Origin: Streptomyces cadmiisoli
GTDB lineage: Bacteria; Actinomycetota; Actinomycetes; Streptomycetales; Streptomycetaceae
NCBI RefSeq assembly: GCF_003261055.1
Contig: NZ_CP030073.1
Location: forward strand, 682,001-746,000
Direction: 5' to 3'
DNA: 64,000 bases
The notes under the pieces were generated by a model that did no database searches, had not been told where the DNA came from, and saw only the letters and a list, made by a program, of their open reading frames with translations. Positions 25,389 through 33,555 of this stretch are shown here, piece by piece. Position numbers and translations under genes: made by a program. Within the stretch, counting starts at the first letter, position 1. Each line of letters begins with the position of its first letter.

Positions 25389-26668
25389 GCGGCTTCTCCT
25401 CCTTCGGCAGTGCCCGGTCCCGGACCCCGGTCGGGAAGGGACGCGGGGACGGGCACCGTGGCGTGCACGCAGAATCCGCCGCCGGGCCTCTCGCCGGTGT
25501 ACAGGGTGCCGCCGACCGCCGAGATGCGCTCCCTCATGCCCACAAGCCCATGTCCGGTCCCCTTGACCTGCGCTTTCACCGGCAGCAGGTCAGCTCCCGG
25601 CCGTCGTCCCTCGTCACAGACGCGGACCGTCAGCCGCTGGTCGGGCCCCCAGTCGAGCGTAAGCCGAGTGCGCGTGTGCCCGGCATGTTTCAGGGTGTTC
25701 GTCAGAGCCTCCTGGACCACTCGGTACACGGCGAGCTCGGAGCCGGCCGGAAGCGCCGCCGGCTCGCCGTCGCTGTGGAAGTCGACGTCCAGTCCGGCCG
25801 TGCTCACGGACTCGACCAGCCTGGGAATCTCCTTCAGCGTCGGCTGCGGCGGTTGCCGGCTCGGTTCGCCCTCCTCCGTCTCGTCCGTCCGCAGCACCTG
25901 GAGCAGGCGCCGCAGTTCGCCCACGGCCGCCCGGCCGGTGTGCTCGATGGTGCGGTGCAGTTCGTGGGCCTTGGCCCCGTCACGGTCCTGCACCCTGTCC
26001 GCGGCGATGGTCTGCACGACCATGAGACTCACATTGTGAGCGACGATGTCGTGAAGTTCGCGTGCGATCCGGGCCCGTTCTTGCGCCACGGCCGCCCGGG
26101 CGTTGGCGGTCTGTTCCCGCTCGACGGCGGCCGCCCGCTCCAGCGCGTCGCGGGCCATCGACTTCCGTGCCCTGAACAGCCTGCCCAGGGCCCAGGCCGC
26201 CACCAGCAGCGTCGTCATGATGACGGCGTTGGCCGTGCGGAAGCCGGGCTCCATCAGGGCCTCCGCCACGGCCACGGTGGGGATCATGACGGCGACCACG
26301 AGCGTGGCTGTGCGAGGTGAGGACCTGACGGCGGTCAGGAACACGGCAACGGCCAGGCCCAGGTACGGGGCGCCGAGCAGCGTGCCGGTCGGACCGACAG
26401 GCGGCGGAATGTAGTGGCAGGCCTGGAGCGCACCGACGGAGGCCGCGGTGATGACCAGCACCGGCCAGGGCCACTTGTGGTGAACGGCGAGCGGCAGTCC
26501 CGACAGCAGGACGAGCAGCACACGCCACACGTCCGGATCGCGCAGTGCCGGACCGGCCGGCGGCTGCGCGGGGACGGCCAGACCGGCGACGACCATGAGC
26601 AGCGCCAGGACCACATCGACGACGGCCTGCGGCAGGCGGCGCCGCGCAATCGAGTCGAGGTAGGTCAT
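25385..26668 (-). CDS. HisKA_3-type sensor histidine kinase
   Basis: 427 residues from ATG 26666-26668; a GTG at 26687-26689 in frame is the alternative. About five N-terminal membrane helices (to residue 165) lack a large extracellular loop, so it senses in or at the membrane. A coiled linker (RARKSMARDALERAAAVERE) precedes the dimerisation motif RARIARELHDIVAHNVSLMV with the phospho-histidine. The HATPase domain carries the N-box ALTNTLKHAG and the G-box GHGLVGMRERI. This is the intramembrane-sensing kinase type often found with ABC exporters. No ribosome-binding site is visible; see the promoter entry. Confidence 0.93.
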   Translation of the reverse strand: MTYLDSIARRRLPQAVVDVVLALLMVVAGLAVPAQPPAGPALRDPDVWRVLLVLLSGLPLAVHHKWPWPVLVITAASVGALQACHYIPPPVGPTGTLLGAPYLGLAVAVFLTAVRSSPRTATLVVAVMIPTVAVAEALMEPGFRTANAVIMTTLLVAAWALGRLFRARKSMARDALERAAAVEREQTANARAAVAQERARIARELHDIVAHNVSLMVVQTIAADRVQDRDGAKAHELHRTIEHTGRAAVGELRRLLQVLRTDETEEGEPSRQPPQPTLKEIPRLVESVSTAGLDVDFHSDGEPAALPAGSELAVYRVVQEALTNTLKHAGHTRTRLTLDWGPDQRLTVRVCDEGRRPGADLLPVKAQVKGTGHGLVGMRERISAVGGTLYTGERPGGGFCVHATVPVPASLPDRGPGPGTAEGGEAA

Positions 26669-26680
26669 GAATTCACAGTA
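26669..26680 (-). promoter_or_regulatory. -10 element of a leaderless promoter (kinase gene)
   Basis: On the minus strand TACTGT (26675-26680) lies exactly six bases before ATG 26668, with no Shine-Dalgarno sequence. The TANNNT spacing is that of leaderless actinobacterial transcripts. This supports the ATG rather than the upstream GTG start. Confidence 0.5.
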
Positions 26681-26955
26681 GACGCGCACCGACCGGGTGC
26701 TGTCTGCCGTGAGAGGGAGCGCGGCACGGTCCTCTCGTCCTCGTGGCCCTCAGCCCGAAGGATGAGGACCACGGGCCTTTCCGCACCGGAACGCCCCTCA
26801 GCTTTCCTCCGACCGGCTGATACGGCGTGCCGAATCGGTCGGGCAGCGGAGGTGCGTCCTCACCGCCACGGCCGAGGAAACAGACGTCTGTCCGGCATGC
26901 AATGGAAACCGGTCCGGACCCCTTGGCCGGACAGCCCTCGACCGGATGAGGAGAG

Positions 26956-27738
26956 ATGACAGACGTGAGGTGCTGGACTCAGCAGCCGCACAGCCCTGCG
27001 GGTGGCATTGCCCCCGCGGTCCGGCTGCGCGAGGTGACCAAACGTTACGGGAAGGGTGCGCAGGCAGTGACGGCCCTGGACCGGGTCAGCGTCGAAATCC
27101 CCCAAGGCACCTTCACCGCGGTCATGGGGCCCTCCGGGTCGGGCAAGAGCACCTTCCTGCACTGCGCGGCAGGACTGGACCGCCCCACCTCCGGCTCGGT
27201 GCGCCTGGGCTCCACGGAGCTGTCCCACCTGAAGGAGGCGCCACTGACACGACTGCGCCGCGGCCGCATGGGGTTCGTCTTCCAGGCGTTCAACCTCGTC
27301 CCCTCGCTCACAGTCGAGCAGAACATCACGCTGCCCCTGCGTCTGCAGGGCCGCAGAGCCGATCGGCAGTGGCTCACGGAGACAGTCGCCAGAGTGGGGC
27401 TGAGCGAGCGGCTGAGGCACGTCCCCGCCCAGCTGTCCGGCGGCCAACAGCAACGGGTCGCCATCGCCCGTGCCCTCATCACCCGTCCCGAAGTGATCTT
27501 CGCTGACGAGCCGACCGGCGCCCTGGATCCCCAGACCGCTCAGGACGTCCTCGCGCTGCTGCGCCAGGCCGTCACCGACCTGCACCAGACGGTGGTGATG
27601 GTGACCCACGATCCTGTCGCCGCCGCACATGCCGACAGCGCTGTGTTTCTGGCCGGCGGACGCATCGTGACCGGCCTTGCCGCTCCGACCGCCGACCGCG
27701 TCGCGGCCACCATGGCTCAGCTGCGAAGGGCCGCCTGA
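26956..27738 (+). CDS. ABC transporter ATP-binding protein (MacB/LolD type)
   Basis: 260 residues. Walker [11 protein letters not shown] (about residue 56), Q-loop [11 protein letters not shown], signature [15 protein letters not shown], Walker [13 protein letters not shown] and the switch histidine in [11 protein letters not shown] are all present. It belongs to the subfamily that pairs with FtsX-like permeases for export of peptides, lipoproteins or drugs. The stop overlaps the permease start by one base (TGATG), so the two are coupled. The gene is divergent from the two-component system, with 287 bp between start codons. Confidence 0.95.
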   Translation: MTDVRCWTQQPHSPAGGIAPAVRLREVTKRYGKGAQAVTALDRVSVEIPQGTFTAVMGPSGSGKSTFLHCAAGLDRPTSGSVRLGSTELSHLKEAPLTRLRRGRMGFVFQAFNLVPSLTVEQNITLPLRLQGRRADRQWLTETVARVGLSERLRHVPAQLSGGQQQRVAIARALITRPEVIFADEPTGALDPQTAQDVLALLRQAVTDLHQTVVMVTHDPVAAAHADSAVFLAGGRIVTGLAAPTADRVAATMAQLRRAA

Positions 27739-30308
27739 TGCTCGGCCTCGCCCTGACGACGCTACGGGCACGCAAAGGCGGCTTCGTCGGCACCTTCGTG
27801 GCTCTGCTGCTGGGATCCGCCGTGCTCAGCGTGTGCGGCATCCTCGTGGAATCGGGGTTGCGATCCTCCCAGCCGCCCGAGAGGTACGCGGCCGCCGATG
27901 TCGTCGTCGCAGGCCACCAGGAAGCACGGACCAGCTCCCGGGCCGAGCGAGGCAAGACACCCGTCCCTCAGCCCCTGGTCGAGCGGGTACCCGTGCCGAC
28001 GGACGTCGTCGAACATCTCGCCGCCGTCGAGGGAGTCGACACCGTCGTCACCGACACCGGCATCCCCGCCCGCGTCATCGGCGCGGACGGCGCCGTCCTG
28101 TCCGGCGCGAACGGCGAGCCGCCCACGGGCCACAACTGGTCCAGCACCCGCATGGGCCCGTACCGGCTGGTCGCCGGACGCGCACCGGCAGGCGACCACC
28201 AAGTGGTCCTCGATGCCGGCCTGGCCGCGCGGGCCGGGGTGACGGCCGGGGACACCGTGGCGCTGATGACCGGCTCCAGACCGGAACGCTTCCGCGTCGC
28301 CGGTGTCATCACCCTGGCAGGAAACGAGACGCCACGCCGGTCCGTCGTCTTCTTCACCGACAAGCTGGTCGAGCGTCTGGCGGAGCGTGCCGGTTCGGCC
28401 GACGCCCTCGGGGTGCTGGCCGCCCCTGGGACCGACACCGAACGGTTGGCCGACGCCGTGGTGGACGCGCTCGGTGAGCGGGACCTGGCGGTGCGCACCG
28501 GCGACAGCCGCGGAGAAGCGGAGTTCCTGGACGTGGCGTCCACCGGCTCAACGCTGGTCCTCCTGGCGTCGGCGGTCGCCGGGAACGTCCTGCTGGTCAT
28601 GGTCCTCGTGGTGGCCGGAACTGTGTCGCTGTCCGTCGCGCACCGCCGGCGTGAGACGGCACTGCTGCGCGCGGTGGGCGCCACCCCCCGCCAGGTCCGG
28701 CGCATGGTGGCGGCCGAAACGCTGCTGGTGGCCCTCCTGGGAGGAGCCCTGGGCTGGCCGCTCGGCATCGCCATGATCCGCTGGATACGGGACCGGCTCG
28801 CCGGGCACGGCTTCGTCCCGCCCGACTTCGAACCGGTGATCGGGCCGCTGCCCGCTCTGGGAGCGGTGGCTACGGCCGTCCTGACCGCTCATACGGCCGC
28901 CCTGGTCGCTGCCCGTCGCGCGAACCGGATCCGGCCCACCGAGGCGCTGGGCGACGCCGCCATGGAGCGGACCGGACTGGGCAGAGGACGGCTGATCACC
29001 GGAAGTGTGCTGGTCGTGGGGGCCGCCGGCATCTTCGTCGCAGGTCTCGCCAACGGCGGCGACTTCACCGTGCTCGTCGGGCTGGCCAACTCCCTGGTCC
29101 TCGTCGTAGTGATCGCCGCGGCCGTACTGGGCCCCCTGCTGTCACGCCTGTCGATGGGCCTGCTGGGGCCGCTCCTGAGCGCGTTCGGGGTCACCGGCCA
29201 GCTGGCCGCGGCGAACAGCGCCGCCCGGCCCCGGCTCCTGGCCGCGGCGGCCACCCCGTTGGTCCTGGCCGTGTCCTTCGCCGCGACCGTCGTCTTCGCG
29301 CAGACCACCGCTCAGCACGCCGCCCAGAAGCAGTTGCGCGACGGCATGAGCGCCGACCACGTCCTGACGGCGGCAGGCGGGCTCGCCCCGGACGTCGTCC
29401 GGGACGTGCGACGCCTGCACCACGTGAGCGCCGCGACCGCCGTCGTGAAGTCCACCGTCGTCGCCTCCCCCGGCGCCGGTGACGGTCACGAGCTGGTGTC
29501 ACTGAGCGTTCAGGGCGTCGACCCGAAGCACCTCACCGGCACGATGGACCTCAAGCCGTACAAGGGCGACATGAAGCGTCTTGACCGCACCACGGTCGCC
29601 CTCAGCACGGTCGCCTCGTCCTGGCTGGGGCGTGGCCCCGGAGACACCGTGCGTCTGCGCCTGGGCGACGGGACCCCGATCAGCCCCACGGTGGTGGCGG
29701 TCTACGAGCGCGGCACGGGTTTCGCGGACGTCACCGTCGACCACGACCTGCTGCTCGCGCACACGACATCTCGGTGGGACACCTCGGTGCTCGTGCGGGC
29801 CGCGCCGGGTACGAACGGTGTGGCGGCGGCCCTGTCCGAGGTGGCCCGGCATTACCCCGGCACCGTGGTCCAGGACCGGCTCGACGTCGGTGATCAGATG
29901 CGCCGGCAGCAGGCCAATGCCTGGGTCAACTACCTTCTGGCCGGATTGATTCTGCTGTACGCGGGGGTGACTGTCGCGAACACCCAGGCGATGAACACGT
30001 CGACGCGCCGCCGGGAGTTCGGTCTGCTGCGACTGGGCGGCACGACCCGAACCCAGGTCATGCGGATGATGCGCTGGGAAAGCCTCGCGGTGGTCCTGAC
30101 CGGGGTGGGGCTCGGCACGCTGGCGTCGGTCCCCGCCCTCGTGCTGGTCTCTCTCGCCCTCACCGGCAGTGTCTGGCCGACCGTTCCGCCACTGGCCTAT
30201 CTGGCCATCGCGGGAGGAGTGGCGGCGCTCGCGGTGGTGGCGGCTCTGGTTCCCGCGCGGCTGCTGCTGCGCACGTCACCGGTCGAGGCGGTCGGCGCGA
30301 GGGAGTAG
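27738..30308 (+). CDS. ABC transporter permease with two FtsX domains
   Basis: 856 residues. A first helix at the N-terminus, then a large extracytoplasmic domain to about residue 270, three helices (LVLLASAVAGNVLLVMVLVV, ETLLVALLGGALGWPLGIAM, GAVATAVLTAHTAALVAA) with the FtsX motif RRRETALLRAVGATPRQVRR, two central helices, a second extracytoplasmic domain (about 510-720), and the closing FtsX unit (TSTRRREFGLLRLGGTTRTQ). This is the usual ten-helix layout of MacB/BceB-like actinobacterial permeases. It probably forms a homodimer with the ATPase and exports or releases a membrane-active compound. Confidence 0.93.
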   Translation: MLGLALTTLRARKGGFVGTFVALLLGSAVLSVCGILVESGLRSSQPPERYAAADVVVAGHQEARTSSRAERGKTPVPQPLVERVPVPTDVVEHLAAVEGVDTVVTDTGIPARVIGADGAVLSGANGEPPTGHNWSSTRMGPYRLVAGRAPAGDHQVVLDAGLAARAGVTAGDTVALMTGSRPERFRVAGVITLAGNETPRRSVVFFTDKLVERLAERAGSADALGVLAAPGTDTERLADAVVDALGERDLAVRTGDSRGEAEFLDVASTGSTLVLLASAVAGNVLLVMVLVVAGTVSLSVAHRRRETALLRAVGATPRQVRRMVAAETLLVALLGGALGWPLGIAMIRWIRDRLAGHGFVPPDFEPVIGPLPALGAVATAVLTAHTAALVAARRANRIRPTEALGDAAMERTGLGRGRLITGSVLVVGAAGIFVAGLANGGDFTVLVGLANSLVLVVVIAAAVLGPLLSRLSMGLLGPLLSAFGVTGQLAAANSAARPRLLAAAATPLVLAVSFAATVVFAQTTAQHAAQKQLRDGMSADHVLTAAGGLAPDVVRDVRRLHHVSAATAVVKSTVVASPGAGDGHELVSLSVQGVDPKHLTGTMDLKPYKGDMKRLDRTTVALSTVASSWLGRGPGDTVRLRLGDGTPISPTVVAVYERGTGFADVTVDHDLLLAHTTSRWDTSVLVRAAPGTNGVAAALSEVARHYPGTVVQDRLDVGDQMRRQQANAWVNYLLAGLILLYAGVTVANTQAMNTSTRRREFGLLRLGGTTRTQVMRMMRWESLAVVLTGVGLGTLASVPALVLVSLALTGSVWPTVPPLAYLAIAGGVAALAVVAALVPARLLLRTSPVEAVGARE

Positions 30309-30360
30309 AACGCGGACGGGGCGCAGCTGGGCGGGTCGGGGCCCGGAGGGCGGGAGGACT

Positions 30361-31368
30361 TCATCGGCTGTCGCCCTCAGGCCCGGTGTCTGGGTAGCGG
30401 GTGGTGCGGAACCTGTCCCGGTAAGCGCCCGGGGTGACGCCCAGGACCCGGTGGAAGCTCCGCCGCAGGGTTTCCACCGACCCGAACCCGCTCCTGCGTG
30501 CCACATTGTCCAGCGGATCACTGCCGCTCTCAAGCAGGACCTGGGCGGCCTCCAGCCGGATCCGCTCGACGTACTGAGCCGCCGTCATTCCGGTCTCCGC
30601 CCGGAACAGGCGGGTCAGGTGACGTTCGCTCACGCCGGCTCTGGCCGCCATGGCCGCGAGGGAGTGGTCGCCGCGAGGGTCGGCCGTCACACTGTCCAGG
30701 ATCTGCCGCAGGACGGAGTCCGTGCCGTATTTCGCGCTCTGCCGTACGGAGAACTGCGACTGCCCGCCGGGGCGGGCCATGAACACCACCAGCTGCTTGG
30801 CCGCGGCCCGAGCCGTGTCCGCGCCCAGATCGGACTCGACCAGGGACAGCGCCAGGTCGATGCCGGCGGTGATGCCCGCGGACGTGATGAACCGGCCGTC
30901 GCGCACGAAGATGGCGTCACTGTCGACGTCCACCCCGGGGTAGCGCGCCGCCAGGTCGGCGGCGAGGCGCCAGTGGGTGGCGGCCCGACAGCCGTCCAGC
31001 AGCCCGGTGGCGGCCAGTGGGAACGTACCGGCGCAGACCGCGGCCACCGTGCGTGACCTCCCGGCCAGGTGCCTGATGCAGTCGATCAGCGGGGTGTCGG
31101 AGACCGCCGTCCACCAGTCCGGCTTCCCGGGAATCATGAGAGTGTCGACGGGGAAGTCGACGTCCGCCAGCGTCAGGTCGGGGACGACGCAGACTCCCGC
31201 GGTGGCCGTCACAGGTTTGCCGTCGACGGATGCCGTGGTGATCCGGTAGTTGCCGCCGAACTCGTTGGCGGCGGCATAGACCTCCAGCGGGCCGGTCACA
31301 TCGAGTATCTGAACACCGTCGAAGAGCACCATGAGCACCTGGTGCGCCGGACGGGGCGAGCCGTTCAT
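30361..31368 (-). CDS. GlxA-type AraC-family regulator
   Basis: 335 residues from ATG 31366-31368, with AAGGAG upstream; earlier in-frame starts give an arginine-rich extension that I reject. The N-terminal DJ-1/PfpI-like domain (about 8-190) contains VLFDGVQILDVTGPLEVYAA and the nucleophile-elbow region VAAVCAGTFPLAATGLLDG with a cysteine. The C-terminal AraC HTH pair spans about 225-325 (LAAMAARAGVSERHLTRLFR, NVARRSGFGSVETLRRSFHR). GlxA-like proteins act as transcription factors that bind small ligands in the amidotransferase-like domain. The target is unknown; neighbouring genes on both sides belong to other functions. Confidence 0.9.
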   Translation of the reverse strand: MNGSPRPAHQVLMVLFDGVQILDVTGPLEVYAAANEFGGNYRITTASVDGKPVTATAGVCVVPDLTLADVDFPVDTLMIPGKPDWWTAVSDTPLIDCIRHLAGRSRTVAAVCAGTFPLAATGLLDGCRAATHWRLAADLAARYPGVDVDSDAIFVRDGRFITSAGITAGIDLALSLVESDLGADTARAAAKQLVVFMARPGGQSQFSVRQSAKYGTDSVLRQILDSVTADPRGDHSLAAMAARAGVSERHLTRLFRAETGMTAAQYVERIRLEAAQVLLESGSDPLDNVARRSGFGSVETLRRSFHRVLGVTPGAYRDRFRTTRYPDTGPEGDSR

Positions 31369-31495
31369 ACGAAAAGACTTCTCCTTGCAGGGGCGCGCCG
31401 CAAGCACCGAAGAGATGTACGTCGGGTCGCCGGTGGCCTGCCGTGGTCGTGCGCGCTCCGGTGGAACGGGTGCCTCGGTACGGGGGGACCTGCGC

Positions 31496-31930
31496 TTACG
31501 TGGTTCTCGAGGCGGAAGCTGTCTTCTCGACGCGCAGGACGGCTTCGACACGCCAGCTGTTGCGGCTGCGCCGCACCCGAAGCCGCTGGCTCAGGGTCCG
31601 GACGATGTGCAGGCCACGGCCGAAGCTCCCGGCGGACCGGGCGCGCCTGCCTCGGCCGGACCGGGGTCCGCCGAAGTCGGCGACGCGAATGCGCAGCGTA
31701 CGCTCCGCCAGTTCCAGGCCGATCGACATCCGGGAGCGGCCGTGTTCGGTGGCGTTGGCGACCAGTTCCCCCATGATCAGCACTGCCGAGTCACGTAGGT
31801 CCGGTACGAGGCCCCACCGGTCGAGCAGGTCGGCGCCGAAATGGCGGGCGACACCGGCGTAGGCCGATTCGGCGGGCAGAGCGAGCCTGACCTGATGCCC
31901 GGGCCTGTCGGCGAAGGCGTTGCCGTACAT
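31496..31930 (-). CDS. RsbW-like ATP-binding protein (anti-sigma kinase type)
   Basis: 144 residues from ATG 31928-31930 with AAAGGAG upstream. It is a single HATPase_c_2 domain: N-box LIMGELVANATEHG, then the G-box segment IRVADFGGPRSGRG and the GRGLHIVRTLSQRLRV closing motif. Proteins of this length are abundant in Streptomyces as anti-sigma factors/kinases or as orphan regulators of partner switching. No antagonist or sigma factor gene is adjacent. A candidate partner within the window is the SigB-type factor at 10.2 kb, which is a guess. Confidence 0.88.
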   Translation of the reverse strand: MYGNAFADRPGHQVRLALPAESAYAGVARHFGADLLDRWGLVPDLRDSAVLIMGELVANATEHGRSRMSIGLELAERTLRIRVADFGGPRSGRGRRARSAGSFGRGLHIVRTLSQRLRVRRSRNSWRVEAVLRVEKTASASRTT

Positions 31931-32072
31931 GAGCGGGCTCCTTTCCTCGGGCTGGAGGACGCACGGTGGGGGATCCGCCGTGGCCCTCGGTTCAACCGCG
32001 GGATCAGGGGAGCCGATCGCCACTGATGCGGACATGCGGCCCGCGTTTCCGGCCGCTGCCGCACACACGCGG

Positions 32073-32098
32073 GCCCGGCCCCGGGTGGAGGGCCGGGC
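32073..32098 (-). terminator. GC-rich stem-loop, original MMPL terminator
   Basis: A 9-bp perfect stem (GCCCGGCCC at 32073-32081 with 32090-32098) and an 8-nt loop lie 22 bp beyond the original stop codon (32120-32122) of the MMPL gene as it must have been before IS insertion. Confidence 0.55.
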
Positions 32099-32139
32099 CG
32101 GGCACGTCGAGCCGGAGGATCAAAGGCGCGTCATCTCAC

Positions 32140-32149
32140 CCTGGGTGTC
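32140..32149. repeat. Target-site duplication, left copy
   Basis: CCTGGGTGTC directly flanks the left end of the IS and is repeated at 33585-33594 after the right end. A 10-bp duplication is typical of IS4-family transposition. Its presence shows one insertion event without later rearrangement at the ends. Confidence 0.9.
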
Positions 32150-32173
32150 CAATGCCGTTGTTTGTACTAGCCA
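32150..32173. repeat. IS terminal inverted repeat, left
   Basis: Twenty-four bases that are the exact reverse complement of 33561-33584. The transposase TAG stop lies within it. Confidence 0.92.
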
Positions 32174-33540
32174 CCCACCGTGGGGTGCAGGGTGATGAGC
32201 TGGGCCGTGACGCGGCGGGTGGGGCCGTGCTGCCGCTTCTTAACCGAGGGTGAGTATTTCGAGTCCGGGCGTTTGAGGACCCGTGGCGCAGTCCGGTGGC
32301 GGCGGGGGCCGCTGTCGAGTTTGCGGCGCACCTTGGCCTCCAACATCGACAAGAACGAGCCGACGGCCGAGACAGCGTCCTTGGCCTGGGTCACCACGCT
32401 ACGCCGCACATGCTTAAGGACCTTCACGAAGGAGATCCGGTCCGGATCGATCCGCTCGCCGCCCGCGACCTGCGTGATGATCAGAGTCAGGCAGTGGTGC
32501 ACCACCAGATGCGCCCACACCTCCTGGCGAGCCAGGGCTGGAGCCGCCGAGCGTAGTACTTGTTGTGGGCCGCGTTGAAACGTCTTGACCTGGCGGTATG
32601 CCGACTCGACCTCCCACCGCTCGTGATAGAGGGCCGCGAGTTCCGCGGCAGGGTAGGTGTCGATGTCCATCAGGTCGGTGAGTAACCTGATCACCTCGCC
32701 GCCGTCGACGCGGTACTCGATCACGCGCACGGTCACCCCGCCGGGATGCGAAGCCCGCTGGCCGGCCAGGCTCATCCGTCCCAGGTAGGTCCCGTCAGGC
32801 AGCACTTCGAGTGGCCGGGACGCGACCGTCGAGCGGGCCCGAAGCAGCAGGTGCGCTCCGGCACCGGTATATGCCTTCCACAGTTCCACTCCGGGCAAGC
32901 CCCGGTCCATGAGGACCAGCATCCCGGCTGCCGAGTCGGCCATCTGTACCGCCAACTCCCGCTCACCACCGTTGAATCCGCCGATCCGCGCGTCGATCGA
33001 GGCGTGCGTGCCGGTCTCCGTCAGCGTCACCACGCGCACTTGCGGGAACCCCGCCTCGGCCTTGCGGGCGTCGGTCGGGCCGCCGAAGTACGCCCGGTTC
33101 GCCTCGCTGTCCGGCACGTCGAGCACGAACCCGTCCACCGCGGCCAGCCGCATACCCCGCCAGAACGACCCGACCAAGCCCTCCGGGGCCACAGCCCCAC
33201 CGACACGGCGGAACAACACCTCCAGGACCTCGGGTCCCAGCCGCTGCCGGGCCCTCGTGAAGGAGGCCCGGTTCGGGACAGTCTCATGCATCCCCTCCAG
33301 CGCCCCGACCAGGTTCTCCGCGACGTCGTCGTAGGAGTCCTGGGCGAACAGGGCCAGGGCAAGTGTGAAGTAGACCATGAACCTCGGCGACAAGGCGCCG
33401 GGCTTCACCCCGCCCCGGCCGCACTCGGCCAACACCTCATCTACCAACTCCGGTGTCACCCACTCGGTGAGCACCCCCAGCCGCACATCATCGGACAACC
33501 CCACCCACGGATGCATGACCAGCCCAACGACGTGCATCAC
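32167..33540 (-). CDS. IS4-family DDE transposase
   Basis: 457 residues. Catalytic residues can be placed: D136 in MRLAAVDGFVLD, D212 in LVLMDRGLPG, and E312 within the IS4 signature Y-(2)-R-(3)-E-(6)-K (Y305, R308, E312, K319 in LYHERWEVESAYRQVKTF). The N-terminal 100 residues form the expected helical domain with ESVPNRASFTRARQRLG-like features. The reading frame is uninterrupted, so the protein should be active. It is the only gene of the element. Confidence 0.95.
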   Translation of the reverse strand: MMHVVGLVMHPWVGLSDDVRLGVLTEWVTPELVDEVLAECGRGGVKPGALSPRFMVYFTLALALFAQDSYDDVAENLVGALEGMHETVPNRASFTRARQRLGPEVLEVLFRRVGGAVAPEGLVGSFWRGMRLAAVDGFVLDVPDSEANRAYFGGPTDARKAEAGFPQVRVVTLTETGTHASIDARIGGFNGGERELAVQMADSAAGMLVLMDRGLPGVELWKAYTGAGAHLLLRARSTVASRPLEVLPDGTYLGRMSLAGQRASHPGGVTVRVIEYRVDGGEVIRLLTDLMDIDTYPAAELAALYHERWEVESAYRQVKTFQRGPQQVLRSAAPALARQEVWAHLVVHHCLTLIITQVAGGERIDPDRISFVKVLKHVRRSVVTQAKDAVSAVGSFLSMLEAKVRRKLDSGPRRHRTAPRVLKRPDSKYSPSVKKRQHGPTRRVTAQLITLHPTVGG

Positions 33541-33555
33541 CGCTCGTCACGGACG

